Below, piece by piece: positions 46,348-54,410 of a stretch of 64,000 bases of DNA. Numbering within the stretch: position 1 is the stretch's first letter; each line of letters starts with the position of its first letter. The stretch lies in assembly GCF_001042475.2 (NCBI RefSeq), contig NZ_LECW02000022.1:62001-126000 (forward strand). The letters run 5' to 3'. The stretch is from Bacillus glycinifermentans (GTDB taxonomy: Bacteria > Bacillota > Bacilli > Bacillales > Bacillaceae). Made by a program: the position numbers and the translations under genes. The notes below the pieces were generated by a model, which was given only the letters and a program-made list of their open reading frames with translations, had not been told where the DNA came from and ran no database searches.

Positions 46348-46920
46348 GTGAACTCTATATGCGGCGATAAAGTCAAATTGCGTCAGATTACGATGGATGA
46401 CGTTCCTGAGTTATGGACTATGATCTATGGGACAAAAAAACCTGAATGGAAAAAGTGGGATGCGCCTTATTTTCCGCTCCAGCCTGAGCCGTATCAATAT
46501 TTTGCCGAATCATTCGTGCCGCTATTGAAAGAAAAGCCGCCCCGTTATGCGGCGATAGAGATCGACGGACGGTTTAAGGGGACGATTTCTTATTATTGGG
46601 AATGCAGGCCGACCCGCTGGCTTGAATGCGGCATCGTCATCTATGATCCACAGTTTTGGAACGGCGGATACGGCACTGAAGCGGTGAAGCTGTGGGTCGG
46701 CTATTTGTTTGAAAACACCGAGGTTGCGAGAATCGGAATGACGACGTGGTCCGGGAACGCGCGGATGATGAAGTGCGCGGAAAAAGCGGGTTTTACATTG
46801 GAAGGGCGGCTTCGAAAAGTCAGGTATTACGATGGGGTTTACTATGATTCAATCAGATACGGAATCTTGCGGGAAGAGTGGGAGCATATTTACGGTGAAG
46901 GCTGCCGCTATAATAAATGA
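46348..46920 (+). CDS. GNAT-family N-acetyltransferase (RimJ/RimL-like)
   Basis: A 190-aa acetyl-CoA-dependent transferase. The family core is VIYDPQFWNGGYGTEAVKL (acetyl-CoA loop), followed by RIGMTTWSGNARMMKCAEKA and GFTLEGRLRKVRYYDGVYYD, as in ribosomal-protein acetyltransferase relatives. The start is GTG 46348 after GGAGGA. Substrate unknown. It lies 34 bp after yisR and may be cotranscribed. Confidence 0.85.
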   Translation: MNSICGDKVKLRQITMDDVPELWTMIYGTKKPEWKKWDAPYFPLQPEPYQYFAESFVPLLKEKPPRYAAIEIDGRFKGTISYYWECRPTRWLECGIVIYDPQFWNGGYGTEAVKLWVGYLFENTEVARIGMTTWSGNARMMKCAEKAGFTLEGRLRKVRYYDGVYYDSIRYGILREEWEHIYGEGCRYNK

Positions 46921-46949
46921 CGAGATGGAATACGGATGAGAGAGGAAAT

Positions 46950-47330
46950 ATGAAAATAACGATTTACGATGTGGCAGAAGCGGCCGGCGTTTCGATTTCC
47001 ACGATGTCGTGCGTGATCAACAACACCGGGAGAATCAGTTAATCGACAAGATTTAAAGTAATCGAAGTTATGAAAAACCTCGATTATCAGCCGCATGTCC
47101 ATGCATCAGCCCGGGAAGCGGACGAATATCATCGGCTTTCAGCGCCTGATATCGCCAGTCCCTTTTCGGCGAACCGGCCAAAAGCGCGGAAGAACGAGCG
47201 GATGAGATCGGATTCAGCATCATCATGTGTTCCACGGACAGGGATCCGAAAAAAGAGACAAAATATTTTTAGTACTGAGGCGAAAGGGCGGGGCACGCTG
47301 ATCTGGCGCGGAAACATAAATGTGAACAAT
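46950..47330 (+). pseudogene. degA: degA pseudogene (LacI-family regulator relic)
   Basis: The start still reads MKITIYDVAEAAGVSISTMS, followed by CVINNTGRIS, the DegA helix-turn-helix, then a TAA stop at about 47040. Recognisable DegA-like sequence continues in shifting frames: KNLDYQPHVHAS, LSAPDIASPF, EERADEIGFSIIMCSTD and DPKKETKYF, ending near 47330. The remaining two thirds are gone. DegA in B. subtilis promotes degradation of amidophosphoribosyltransferase and lies after yisR, which fits the position. No functional product is possible. Confidence 0.88.
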
Positions 47331-47392
47331 CCCGCGGACCCTTAACAAATGATCGATTGATTCGTATTCTTTAAAAAAGAATCGGTGCATGG

Positions 47393-47420
47393 ACCTCCAG
47401 ACACGCGCGTTGGAGGTTTT
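47393..47420 (+). terminator. Hairpin before the methyltransferase gene
   Basis: ACCTCCA (47393-47399) / TGGAGGT (47411-47417), followed by TTT. A weak intrinsic terminator closing the relic region. Confidence 0.5.
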
Positions 47421-47438
47421 CTGACAAGGGGGATATAG

Positions 47439-48113
47439 ATGGGTACAGCCGGCGTTCAGTTTGATAAAGTCGCTGAAGAATACGATTTCGCAGCAAGCCT
47501 TTTGAATGATCATTCATTTTTTCTTTCCAACATGCCTTTAAAAAAGGGGACGGCATTAGATATTGGCTGCGGCACAGGCTTGCTCGTTCACGAGCTGTCC
47601 GGTCATTTTGATCATGTGATTGGCATTGATATATCAAATGAAATGCTGGAGGTCGCCAGGCATAAACGCCGGCGCCCCAATACCGAATATTTGAAAATGG
47701 ATGCGAGTGAGCTTCGATTTCCCCATCTCTTTGATTTCATTGTCAGCAGGACGACATTTCATCATTTGGAGGATGTGCCGAATGTGATCTGCAAAATGAA
47801 AGAATTATTGCATCCAGGCGGAAAGATCGTCATCATCGATAATGTATCAGAGGTTGAGACGCCGCCCGCGTATGTGTACGTGCTGGGAGCGATTCAAGAA
47901 TTTTTCCCCAACTGTTTTACATTCGGAATAAAAAGTGCCGCAAGAGTGTTCAGGCATCAGACTTCAAAACCGTGGCTTGAACATTTAGCGGCAGACAAAT
48001 ACCTTTCAGAACAAGCATACTACGATCTTTACGGACCATTGCTTCCAGGCTGCACATTCCGCCGGATGGGCTGGGCGATGGGGATCGTCTGGGAAAACAA
48101 ACCGATCGGTTAA
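47439..48113 (+). CDS. Class I SAM-dependent methyltransferase
   Basis: A 224-aa methyltransferase. Motif I is ALDIGCGTGLLVHELSGH (SAM binding), followed by VIGIDISNEMLEVAR and LHPGGKIVIIDNVSE (motif III). The substrate is unknown; ubiquinone-type (UbiE-like) and small-molecule methyltransferases share this fold. The start ATG follows AAGGGGGA. It stands alone between the degA relic and the receptor operon. Confidence 0.85.
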   Translation: MGTAGVQFDKVAEEYDFAASLLNDHSFFLSNMPLKKGTALDIGCGTGLLVHELSGHFDHVIGIDISNEMLEVARHKRRRPNTEYLKMDASELRFPHLFDFIVSRTTFHHLEDVPNVICKMKELLHPGGKIVIIDNVSEVETPPAYVYVLGAIQEFFPNCFTFGIKSAARVFRHQTSKPWLEHLAADKYLSEQAYYDLYGPLLPGCTFRRMGWAMGIVWENKPIG

Positions 48114-48153
48114 AACGGACTTGAATTGTGATTTTTGACATTTTTAAACGAAC

Positions 48154-49237
48154 TCATTGCGTGTTTGTAATCGGTCTGAGTTTCACTTGATAACGAACTT
48201 TAATATCCATGTTTTTCCATAATTTCTCCCAATGTTCATCGCTCATCGGCTTTGTGAACGGGAACAGTGCTTCACCGCCGATTTCGAGAGGATCCGCTTT
48301 GATCTGCTGCATTTTTTTCAGCAGACCGGCTGTCCGCCTTTCCAACTCAGATTCGATATCTTGGACAAGCATGTCGAATTCCCTTTGATCCTGGAGGTTT
48401 TTCTCTCCGTCATATTCTTCGATTCCGGGCGTTAACATTGACATTCATTGTTAACGCTGTCTTTTTTTCGTTCAATTCGAAATAGACCGCCGATCGTGCC
48501 TGGCCAAGCACGATCGAATGCCCGGGAAGGGGCAAATATTTGAGATATCGATTATTGTTGATGATCTGAAAGATTTGATCATCGATTCCTGAAATAATGT
48601 TTGCCAGTTTATCATCCTGAAACAGGGCGGTGCCTTCATATTTGAAATGATATCCATCTGTTTGAAACATCGGTGTATACGGATCAGAAAAATGAGTATA
48701 AAGCTGATTTTTGAAGTGGTGCAGATTGACGATGCTCATCTCTCCCTGGCTTGCTTTTTCATAATGACGCAATGTCTGATAAAGGTAGAAATCAAACTTT
48801 TTGCTTTCCTTTAGTGCATTGGTCATATATTTGTCAAAATCTCCATTCACAACGATGAGGTAAAGGCGCGGGCCGATTTTCGCATCGGATAGCAGAGAGT
48901 TCACGATTTTTAAAATCCCTTTCCTGGCGAGCCTTTCTTCAATCATAACCATCCGGAGCTGTCCGTTTTTTAATTCGTTATAGTAATTTAAGTCGAAATT
49001 TTTTCCAAACTGCTTGACCATTTTGACTTCTTTATTAAATATCCGCCTTTCTTCAAATCCAACCGGCGGGACGAGCGTGCTCATGGACAGCTTTCCGTTA
49101 CCCGCTTCTTTTATGAACCAAAACGTGACGGGCGAGACTTCTTCAATCTCGTTGTTTTCAACAAATGGAGAACATCCCTGTGCCGCTAATATAAAAGTGA
49201 TCGCAATGCATAATAAAGCAGCTTTTCTTTGTGTCAT
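48154..49237 (-). pseudogene. Frameshifted gerA-type receptor C subunit (Ger(x)C)
   Basis: The lipoprotein subunit of a nutrient germinant receptor. From 49237 it reads MTQRKAALLCIAITFIL with lipobox LAAQGC, then KMVKQFGKNFDL and LLSDAKIGPRLYLIV. This frame ends early at about 48410. The conserved C-terminal continuation (GIEEYDGEKNLQDQREFDM and SDEHWEKLWKNMDIKVRY) is in the next frame, from about 48430 to 48154. Removing one base from the GGG at 48427-48429 (CCC on the coding strand) restores a single frame of about 360 aa, the family norm. It is either a real mutation that would inactivate the receptor or a sequencing error. Confidence 0.85.
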
Positions 49238-50352
49238 TCCATACGCCCCTTTAGCTTGCCGGCAATGACGAGTAATGAAGGAACCAGCGTGTAAGTGACG
49301 GCTCCGATCGATACTTCAAGCAAAAACCATATGTTTTGCTGTTCGCCGGTTTTCCAAAACCATGTGCTTAATGCGAGTGTGCCTGCCAAAATGAAAAGGA
49401 TGCTTGAGCAAAATCCTTTTCTCGTCACCGGCTTTGAAACTCTTTTCAGCAGGATGCGCACTCCTCCGTAGAAACATAGCAGAAAGATTGCAATGACGAA
49501 TGCGAAATGAAACATATGAGCCGACAGCAACAAGGTATCGATTCGTTCCAAGACCGGCGATTGCAAATAGCGCAGCATGTTGATTACCGGAAAAAGGGTT
49601 TCGCGCAAATAAGAAGAACCGTAAAAAAATAATGATGCTATGAACAGCAGCAAATATTCAAAAAGCGAAATCGCATTTCCGATCGTTAAGCATTTCAGCA
49701 CTTTCGTATGTTTGCTGAACCAGGGCGCCAGGCAAATCAGATATTCGGGGCTTGAAAACGCAGACCAGGTCACAAGCAGCGCTTTCCATGACTGCCTGGT
49801 CCATTCAAACGGAATGAGCGGGTATAAATCATTCAGCGAAGCGATCGGGGGGACATAGAATCTGACAAACAAAAAAACGATCCAAAATGACGACATGAAC
49901 GCAATGATCACAAACCTCATCGTATTTTCCATCCCGCGGGAAGCCGTATAACCGCCGATTAAAATAATAAACAGCACAAGCCAATTAATATTGATAGCCG
50001 GAAAAATAAAGTGACGGACGCTTTCTGCGTAGCTGACGACCATAATCATGATTTTGACGAACAGCTGAAGCAGGCCGATCAAAACGAAAAAACGGAATTT
50101 TCTTTCGCCGAAAAGCTCTGCAAAGCCTTCATATCCCTTGGCAGCAGGATATGACCTTAAGATCTTGGATAAAATAACCAAATTCAACTGTGACAGCATC
50201 CCGATCGCAATCAAGATGAAGATCATGTAAGGGTGAACCAAATACATCGGCAGGACCAGGATAAAGAAAAGAACCTGCATCCGGTTGGTGATAAAGATCA
50301 TATACAGGCCGTCAAGAGGCCGCGTCTTGTTAAATAACGTGAAAGGATTCAC
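49234..50352 (-). CDS. GerA-type receptor B subunit (endospore permease)
   Basis: A 372-aa integral membrane protein of the spore germination permease family (APC-type fold), with about ten helices. It has the usual segments near IFITNRMQVLFFILVLPMYL and PEYLICLAPWFSKHTKVLKC. The B subunits are thought to bind the germinant. Start GTG at 50352 after AAAGGAG; it lies 4 bp after the A subunit stop and overlaps the C subunit start by 4 bp. Related to YndE/GerKB, but I do not assign a name. Confidence 0.88.
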   Translation of the reverse strand: MNPFTLFNKTRPLDGLYMIFITNRMQVLFFILVLPMYLVHPYMIFILIAIGMLSQLNLVILSKILRSYPAAKGYEGFAELFGERKFRFFVLIGLLQLFVKIMIMVVSYAESVRHFIFPAININWLVLFIILIGGYTASRGMENTMRFVIIAFMSSFWIVFLFVRFYVPPIASLNDLYPLIPFEWTRQSWKALLVTWSAFSSPEYLICLAPWFSKHTKVLKCLTIGNAISLFEYLLLFIASLFFYGSSYLRETLFPVINMLRYLQSPVLERIDTLLLSAHMFHFAFVIAIFLLCFYGGVRILLKRVSKPVTRKGFCSSILFILAGTLALSTWFWKTGEQQNIWFLLEVSIGAVTYTLVPSLLVIAGKLKGRME

Positions 50353-50356
50353 CCGA

Positions 50357-51832
50357 TCATCTCCTTTTGCCGAATCTCCATTTATGAAGGGGATGTAAAA
50401 ATTCCGGCCGCCTTTTCAGCCAGATCAGCGGACTGCGGATGAACAGATCGAGCCAATCCCGCAAATATAAAGGCGAAAACGGCGCAAAATAAGGCTGTTT
50501 CAGAGAGGTAAGTCCATTCAAATGGACAAACAGCGCGATCAGCCCGAAGATCATTCCGAAAAAGCCGAGGCAAGCCGTTAACACGAGCATGATAAAGTGC
50601 ATTAATGTATAGCCTTTTGCCACCATGTAATTCGGCACCAAAAAGGAAGCGACCGTTGAAATTCCGACAAGAACAATTAAAACTTTGCTGACAAAACCGG
50701 CTTGAACTGCTGCTTCTCCGATGATGATTCCGGAAATGACCCCCAATGTCGAGCTTGATTTGACGGGCATACGCACGCTTGCTTCCTTAATGATTTCGAT
50801 GACGATCAGCATAAGGACGGCTTCCCAAAACGGGTTGAACGGGACCTTGCTTCGCGATTCGATCAAAACAAAAAGAATCTGCAGAGGGATCATATGATAA
50901 TGATGGGTCGATAACGCCACATAAATAGGGATCAACATGATTGACAGAAAAAAGCTAAAATAACGAAGACACCTGAGAAAGCTAGATATCGGCCAGCGGA
51001 TCGTATAGTCTTCAGGCGAATGGAAAAGGTGAAAAAACGTAATCGGCGCATTCAGTGCGTACGGTGTATTATCGACCAAAATGGTGATTTTGCCGATGCT
51101 CAAATTGTACACGCAAATATCCGGACGCTCTGTCTGCTGAAACTGCGGGAAGATCGAATAATGGTGATCCTCAATTAGTTCTGCAAGCTGAGCAGAATCA
51201 AAGACCGTATCAAAATCGATCTCCGAAATCCTTTTTTTTACATCCTCTACAAATTCACGGTTGGTCAGCCCGGCAATATAGACGATCATGACAGAAGTTT
51301 TGCTCAATGTTCCGGCTGTTAAGCTTTCCGTTTTTAAATTTGTCAAAGGCAGCCGTCTCCGTATCAAAGACAAATTGATCCCGATCTGTTCAGTAAAGCT
51401 GTCTTTTGGCCCGTATATTACCGTTTCCGTAAGAGAAGATTCAATTGGACGCCCCAATTGATTTTCCACCGGTATCGCGAACCACTGCTGCTCGAGCGGA
51501 TCGTGTATCAACACAGATCCTGACATCAGCTGCTCTTTAGCTTCAGCAAAAGATTCAACATGCAAAACATTTGAAACCAAGCTTTTTAAAGAGAGGTATA
51601 CCGTTTCTTCCGAACAGTTGATAAGGGGTTTGATAATCGCTTGCTGAAGGAGACCCCCGTCAATGATCGTATTGATAAAGTAAAATACGGCTTTTTGTCC
51701 GCTTTCCGTTTCATGTTCTTCCACTTTGGCATCTGCCATGCCTTTGATTGCTTCTTGAACGGATTCAGTACTGAGAGCGGTTTTTGCACCTGAGATGTGA
51801 TCTATCGTCGTTAGTCTGTATTTTCGAAACAT
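50357..51832 (-). CDS. GerA-type receptor A subunit
   Basis: A 491-aa protein of the GerA family. The N-terminal soluble part (1-240) is followed by membrane helices (about 280-440) containing the PFPPxxE-like region, here SRSKVPFNPFWEAVLML, and SSTLGVISGIIIGEAAVQAG. It acts in the spore inner membrane together with the B and C subunits. The second ATG (51832) is chosen: GAGGG is 6 nt upstream, whereas the ATG at 51838 abuts it. It leads a three-gene operon; the third gene is frameshifted. Confidence 0.9.
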   Translation of the reverse strand: MFRKYRLTTIDHISGAKTALSTESVQEAIKGMADAKVEEHETESGQKAVFYFINTIIDGGLLQQAIIKPLINCSEETVYLSLKSLVSNVLHVESFAEAKEQLMSGSVLIHDPLEQQWFAIPVENQLGRPIESSLTETVIYGPKDSFTEQIGINLSLIRRRLPLTNLKTESLTAGTLSKTSVMIVYIAGLTNREFVEDVKKRISEIDFDTVFDSAQLAELIEDHHYSIFPQFQQTERPDICVYNLSIGKITILVDNTPYALNAPITFFHLFHSPEDYTIRWPISSFLRCLRYFSFFLSIMLIPIYVALSTHHYHMIPLQILFVLIESRSKVPFNPFWEAVLMLIVIEIIKEASVRMPVKSSSTLGVISGIIIGEAAVQAGFVSKVLIVLVGISTVASFLVPNYMVAKGYTLMHFIMLVLTACLGFFGMIFGLIALFVHLNGLTSLKQPYFAPFSPLYLRDWLDLFIRSPLIWLKRRPEFLHPLHKWRFGKRR

Positions 51833-51888
51833 GGGCATCCCTCATCAGCGATTGATCAAAATGGTTTCCGGCGCTTTCCAGATATGTT

Positions 51889-51917
51889 TATTGTGCTCTC
51901 CAAAGCTTAATTTATAC
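51889..51917 (-). promoter_or_regulatory. SigG promoter of the germinant receptor operon
   Basis: On the minus strand GTATA (51913-51917) fits the SigG -35 GHATR, and CACAATA (51889-51895) fits the -10 CATNHTA except for one base, spaced 17 bp. Forespore expression of gerA-type operons is known. Confidence 0.6.
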
Positions 51918-51934
51918 AGGAGACTTAAACCGCG

Positions 51935-51958
51935 AAACCCGGGGAAGCCCCCGGGTTT
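51935..51958. terminator. GC-rich hairpin at the yisU end
   Basis: AAACCCGGGG (51935-51944) / CCCCGGGTTT (51949-51958), a 10-bp perfect stem over the yisU stop; there is no good T-run. A likely, but not classical, terminator. Confidence 0.5.
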
Positions 51959-52565
51959 AAACAAATAATGAGGCGCCGAGATAAACGGCGAGCACCCACA
52001 TCATGACAGCGGAACTTTTATTAAAGAAGATCAGCACGGATCCTCGTGAATCGAGCTTCCTGAGGATTCGCCCTGCTGAGGCGAGTCCGGTAAACCATAT
52101 CCACGAAACGAAGATGCACGATCCGGTAAACAGCCATTTTTCCCGGCCGTCGTATGTCAACGAATTGGTACCGATCACCCCGACGATATCAAGGATTGCA
52201 TGAGGGTTCAAAAGGGATACGGCCGCCGCAAAAGCGATCTGCTTTTTCGCCGTCATGCCTAAAGAACCGGTGTCTTCCCCGGAGGGCCTGCTGTTCCATG
52301 TGACCCATCCTATAAAAAGCAGAAAGCAAGTGCCTGCTGCAATCAAGACAACCTTTACGGCAGGGATCCCGGCGACAGCCGCGGAAACGCCTGTGACCGC
52401 GACGATAATGAGCAGCGTGTCGCATAATGAAGCGGAAACGACAAGCGGCAGCACCCGCCAAAAGCTTTGTGAAACCGCGCCTTGCTGAAAGATGAAAACG
52501 TTTTGCGCGCCTAAGGGCAAAATCAGCCCAAAAGCGAGAATCATTCCGTGAATTGCTGCGTTCAT
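51957..52565 (-). CDS. yisU: YisU, LysE-family amino acid exporter
   Basis: A 202-aa membrane protein with six hydrophobic segments of the LysE/RhtB family that export amino acids. The family mark FGLILPLGAQNVFIFQQGA is near the N-terminus. It is divergent from the MocR-type regulator yisV, as in B. subtilis, where YisV may control it. The start could be ATG 52565 (12 nt after AAGGAG) or an in-frame TTG at 52574; I take the ATG. Substrate unknown. Confidence 0.85.
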   Translation of the reverse strand: MNAAIHGMILAFGLILPLGAQNVFIFQQGAVSQSFWRVLPLVVSASLCDTLLIIVAVTGVSAAVAGIPAVKVVLIAAGTCFLLFIGWVTWNSRPSGEDTGSLGMTAKKQIAFAAAVSLLNPHAILDIVGVIGTNSLTYDGREKWLFTGSCIFVSWIWFTGLASAGRILRKLDSRGSVLIFFNKSSAVMMWVLAVYLGASLFV

Positions 52566-52632
52566 TGTTAGCAAAAACTCCTTTCATCAAAAAATGTCTG
52601 TTTTATTGTAGTGCGGGGAGCGGATCTTGTCT

Positions 52633-52674
52633 CCAGCCATTTGGATGGTATAGGTGCCCAGCCAAATGATATAG
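52633..52674. promoter_or_regulatory. Direct repeat, possible YisV operator
   Basis: CCAGCCATTTGG followed by ATGGTATAG (52633-52653), and CCAGCCAAATGATATAG (52658-52674). Imperfect direct repeats in the yisU-yisV gap, next to the yisV ribosome binding site. MocR-type regulators often use direct repeats. Confidence 0.5.
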
Positions 52675-52699
52675 TTGAAAAAAGGAGCGAAAACGACGC

Positions 52700-54139
52700 A
52701 TGAACAATCGGCTGAACCGAAACTCAGAAATTCCGCTGTATCAGCAAATCGAACAGATCATCAAAGAAAAAATTGTAAAAGGAGAATGGCCGGCCGGAAC
52801 GAAAATCCCTTCCCAGCGAAAGCTTGCCGATATCTTCCGGGTTAACCGGAGCACGGTGACCGCCGCGATTGACGAATTAACCGCGAGTGGCCTTCTTGAA
52901 GGAAAGCGGGGAGGCGGAACAAAAGTGACGAATCATACGTGGAAAAGCCTCTCCGCCGTGCGGCCGCTCGATTGGACAAGCTATGTCCGGTCGGGGATTC
53001 ACCGCCCGAATTCGACGACGATTCAGGAAATCAACCGGCAGGAATTCAATGAAGGCATGATCAGGCTCGGAACGGGAGAACTGTCGCCTGAGCTCTTGCC
53101 TTACCGGCAAATGAAAGAGGTTCTCGCAGGTGCCGAAGCTGAAAAACTGTCGCTCGGCTATGAAGAGCCGAAAGGTAACCGCTATGTGAGGGAAGCGGTG
53201 GCAGAGCATCTAAAGCGAAAAGGGGTGAATACCTCGCCGGACTCGATTTTAATCGTCTCCGGCGCCTTGCAGGCTTTGCAGCTCATCGCGATCGGCCTTC
53301 TGAAACGAAAATCGGCCGTGCTCACGGAAAGGCCGTCATACCTGTACTCGCTGCACGTTTTCCAATCGATGGAGATGAGGCTCTTCGGGATCCCGGTCGA
53401 TGAAAGTGGACTTGATCCCGCATTCATCCCGGCATGCAAAAAGCAATACGGTGCAGACCTTTTGTACACGATTCCGTCATTCCACAACCCGACGGGCAGA
53501 CAAATGTCGGAAGACAGAAGAAAAGAGCTGATTCGAATCAGCAAAGCGTACTCCCTTCCGATCATCGAGGATGATGCATACGGCGATTTATGGCTCGACG
53601 GTCCGCCGCCGCCGCCGCTGAAAGCCTTTGATCAGGATGGCAGCATCCTTTATGTCGGGACGCTATCAAAGACCGTCAGCCCAGGTCTGCGCATTGGCTG
53701 GGTCGCAGGTCCCGAGCCCGTCATCGAAAGGCTGGCTGACATTAAAATGCAGACAGATTACGGCTCAAGCTCGCTTTCCCAATGGGCTGCCGCTAAATGG
53801 CTTGCGGGCGGCCTTTACGAACAACACCTCGCCACGATCAGAAAAAAGCTGAAAATCAGGCGTGATGCAGCGCTCCGCAGTCTCAAAGCCCATTGCCAGG
53901 CGATCGCAACCTGGGAAAAGCCAAGCGGCGGATTTTACATTTGGGTCACATTCCATAAACCGCTGCCGCTCAATACGTTATTCGAAAGGGCGCTTAAGAA
54001 AAACGTCCTGATCAACCCTGGGACGCTTTATGATAAAGAAGCAAAACAAAGCATCAGACTGTCTTACTCCTACGCCTCTATATCCGATCTCGAAAAAGGC
54101 ATCCGAACGGTTGCGGAACTGGCGCGGGAACTGATGTGA
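52700..54139 (+). CDS. yisV: YisV, MocR-type PLP-binding transcription regulator
   Basis: A 479-aa fusion of a GntR-type winged helix (about 10-75, IPLYQQIEQIIKEKIVKGEW, FRVNRSTVTAAIDEL) and a class I aminotransferase-like domain. PLP-site segments are IPSFHNPTGRQMS, IIEDDAYGDLW and the lysine in YVGTLSKTVSPGLRIGW. MocR regulators usually sense amino acids or vitamin B6 and act on a neighbouring gene. It probably controls the divergent yisU. The start ATG follows AAAGGAG. B. subtilis YisV is 484 aa. Confidence 0.9.
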   Translation: MNNRLNRNSEIPLYQQIEQIIKEKIVKGEWPAGTKIPSQRKLADIFRVNRSTVTAAIDELTASGLLEGKRGGGTKVTNHTWKSLSAVRPLDWTSYVRSGIHRPNSTTIQEINRQEFNEGMIRLGTGELSPELLPYRQMKEVLAGAEAEKLSLGYEEPKGNRYVREAVAEHLKRKGVNTSPDSILIVSGALQALQLIAIGLLKRKSAVLTERPSYLYSLHVFQSMEMRLFGIPVDESGLDPAFIPACKKQYGADLLYTIPSFHNPTGRQMSEDRRKELIRISKAYSLPIIEDDAYGDLWLDGPPPPPLKAFDQDGSILYVGTLSKTVSPGLRIGWVAGPEPVIERLADIKMQTDYGSSSLSQWAAAKWLAGGLYEQHLATIRKKLKIRRDAALRSLKAHCQAIATWEKPSGGFYIWVTFHKPLPLNTLFERALKKNVLINPGTLYDKEAKQSIRLSYSYASISDLEKGIRTVAELARELM

Positions 54140-54151
54140 CGAACGCCTTCA

Positions 54152-54178
54152 TAAGGCCGGCAGGCCAGCCGGCCTATT
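54152..54178 (+). terminator. GC-rich hairpin after yisV
   Basis: AGGCCGGC / GCCGGCCT arms with a short AGGCCA loop, just after the yisV stop. The T-run is weak (ATTCC), so this is only a possible terminator. Confidence 0.4.
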
Positions 54179-54330
54179 CCTCTCCAACACGCAATCTCCA
54201 ATTCAGGTCTAAAAGCCAGTGGTAAAAAACAGTAATTTCCATTATAAAATGACTTTTGATTCGTATTAAGAATATCAGCAAAGAAAAGAGACGCCTTCTT
54301 ATGAGAAATATCACATTTTTCTGAATGTTA

Positions 54331-54358
54331 TTGACAGGCCTGCGTCACAAAATATACA
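54331..54358 (+). promoter_or_regulatory. SigA promoter of the siderophore operon
   Basis: TTGACA (54331-54336) and TATACA (54353-54358), 16 bp apart, upstream of the Fur box. Confidence 0.65.
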
Positions 54359-54377
54359 CTTTTTTTGTCATTGAAAA

Positions 54378-54392
54378 TGATAATCTTTATCA
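54378..54392 (+). promoter_or_regulatory. Fur box before the siderophore operon
   Basis: TGATAATCTTTATCA matches the Bacillus 7-1-7 Fur consensus TGATAATNATTATCA with one mismatch; a further TGAAAATGATAAT overlaps it upstream. It lies just after the promoter, so Fe-Fur would block transcription when iron is plentiful. Confidence 0.85.
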
Positions 54393-54410
54393 ATTGGAGG
54401 AGTGCTTTTC

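Noticed and set aside
47070-47345. 91-aa ORF after the degA start
   Set aside because: Part of the degA relic in a shifted frame.
48154-48444. Separate 96-aa gene
   Set aside because: It is the C-terminal continuation of the frameshifted Ger(x)C gene.
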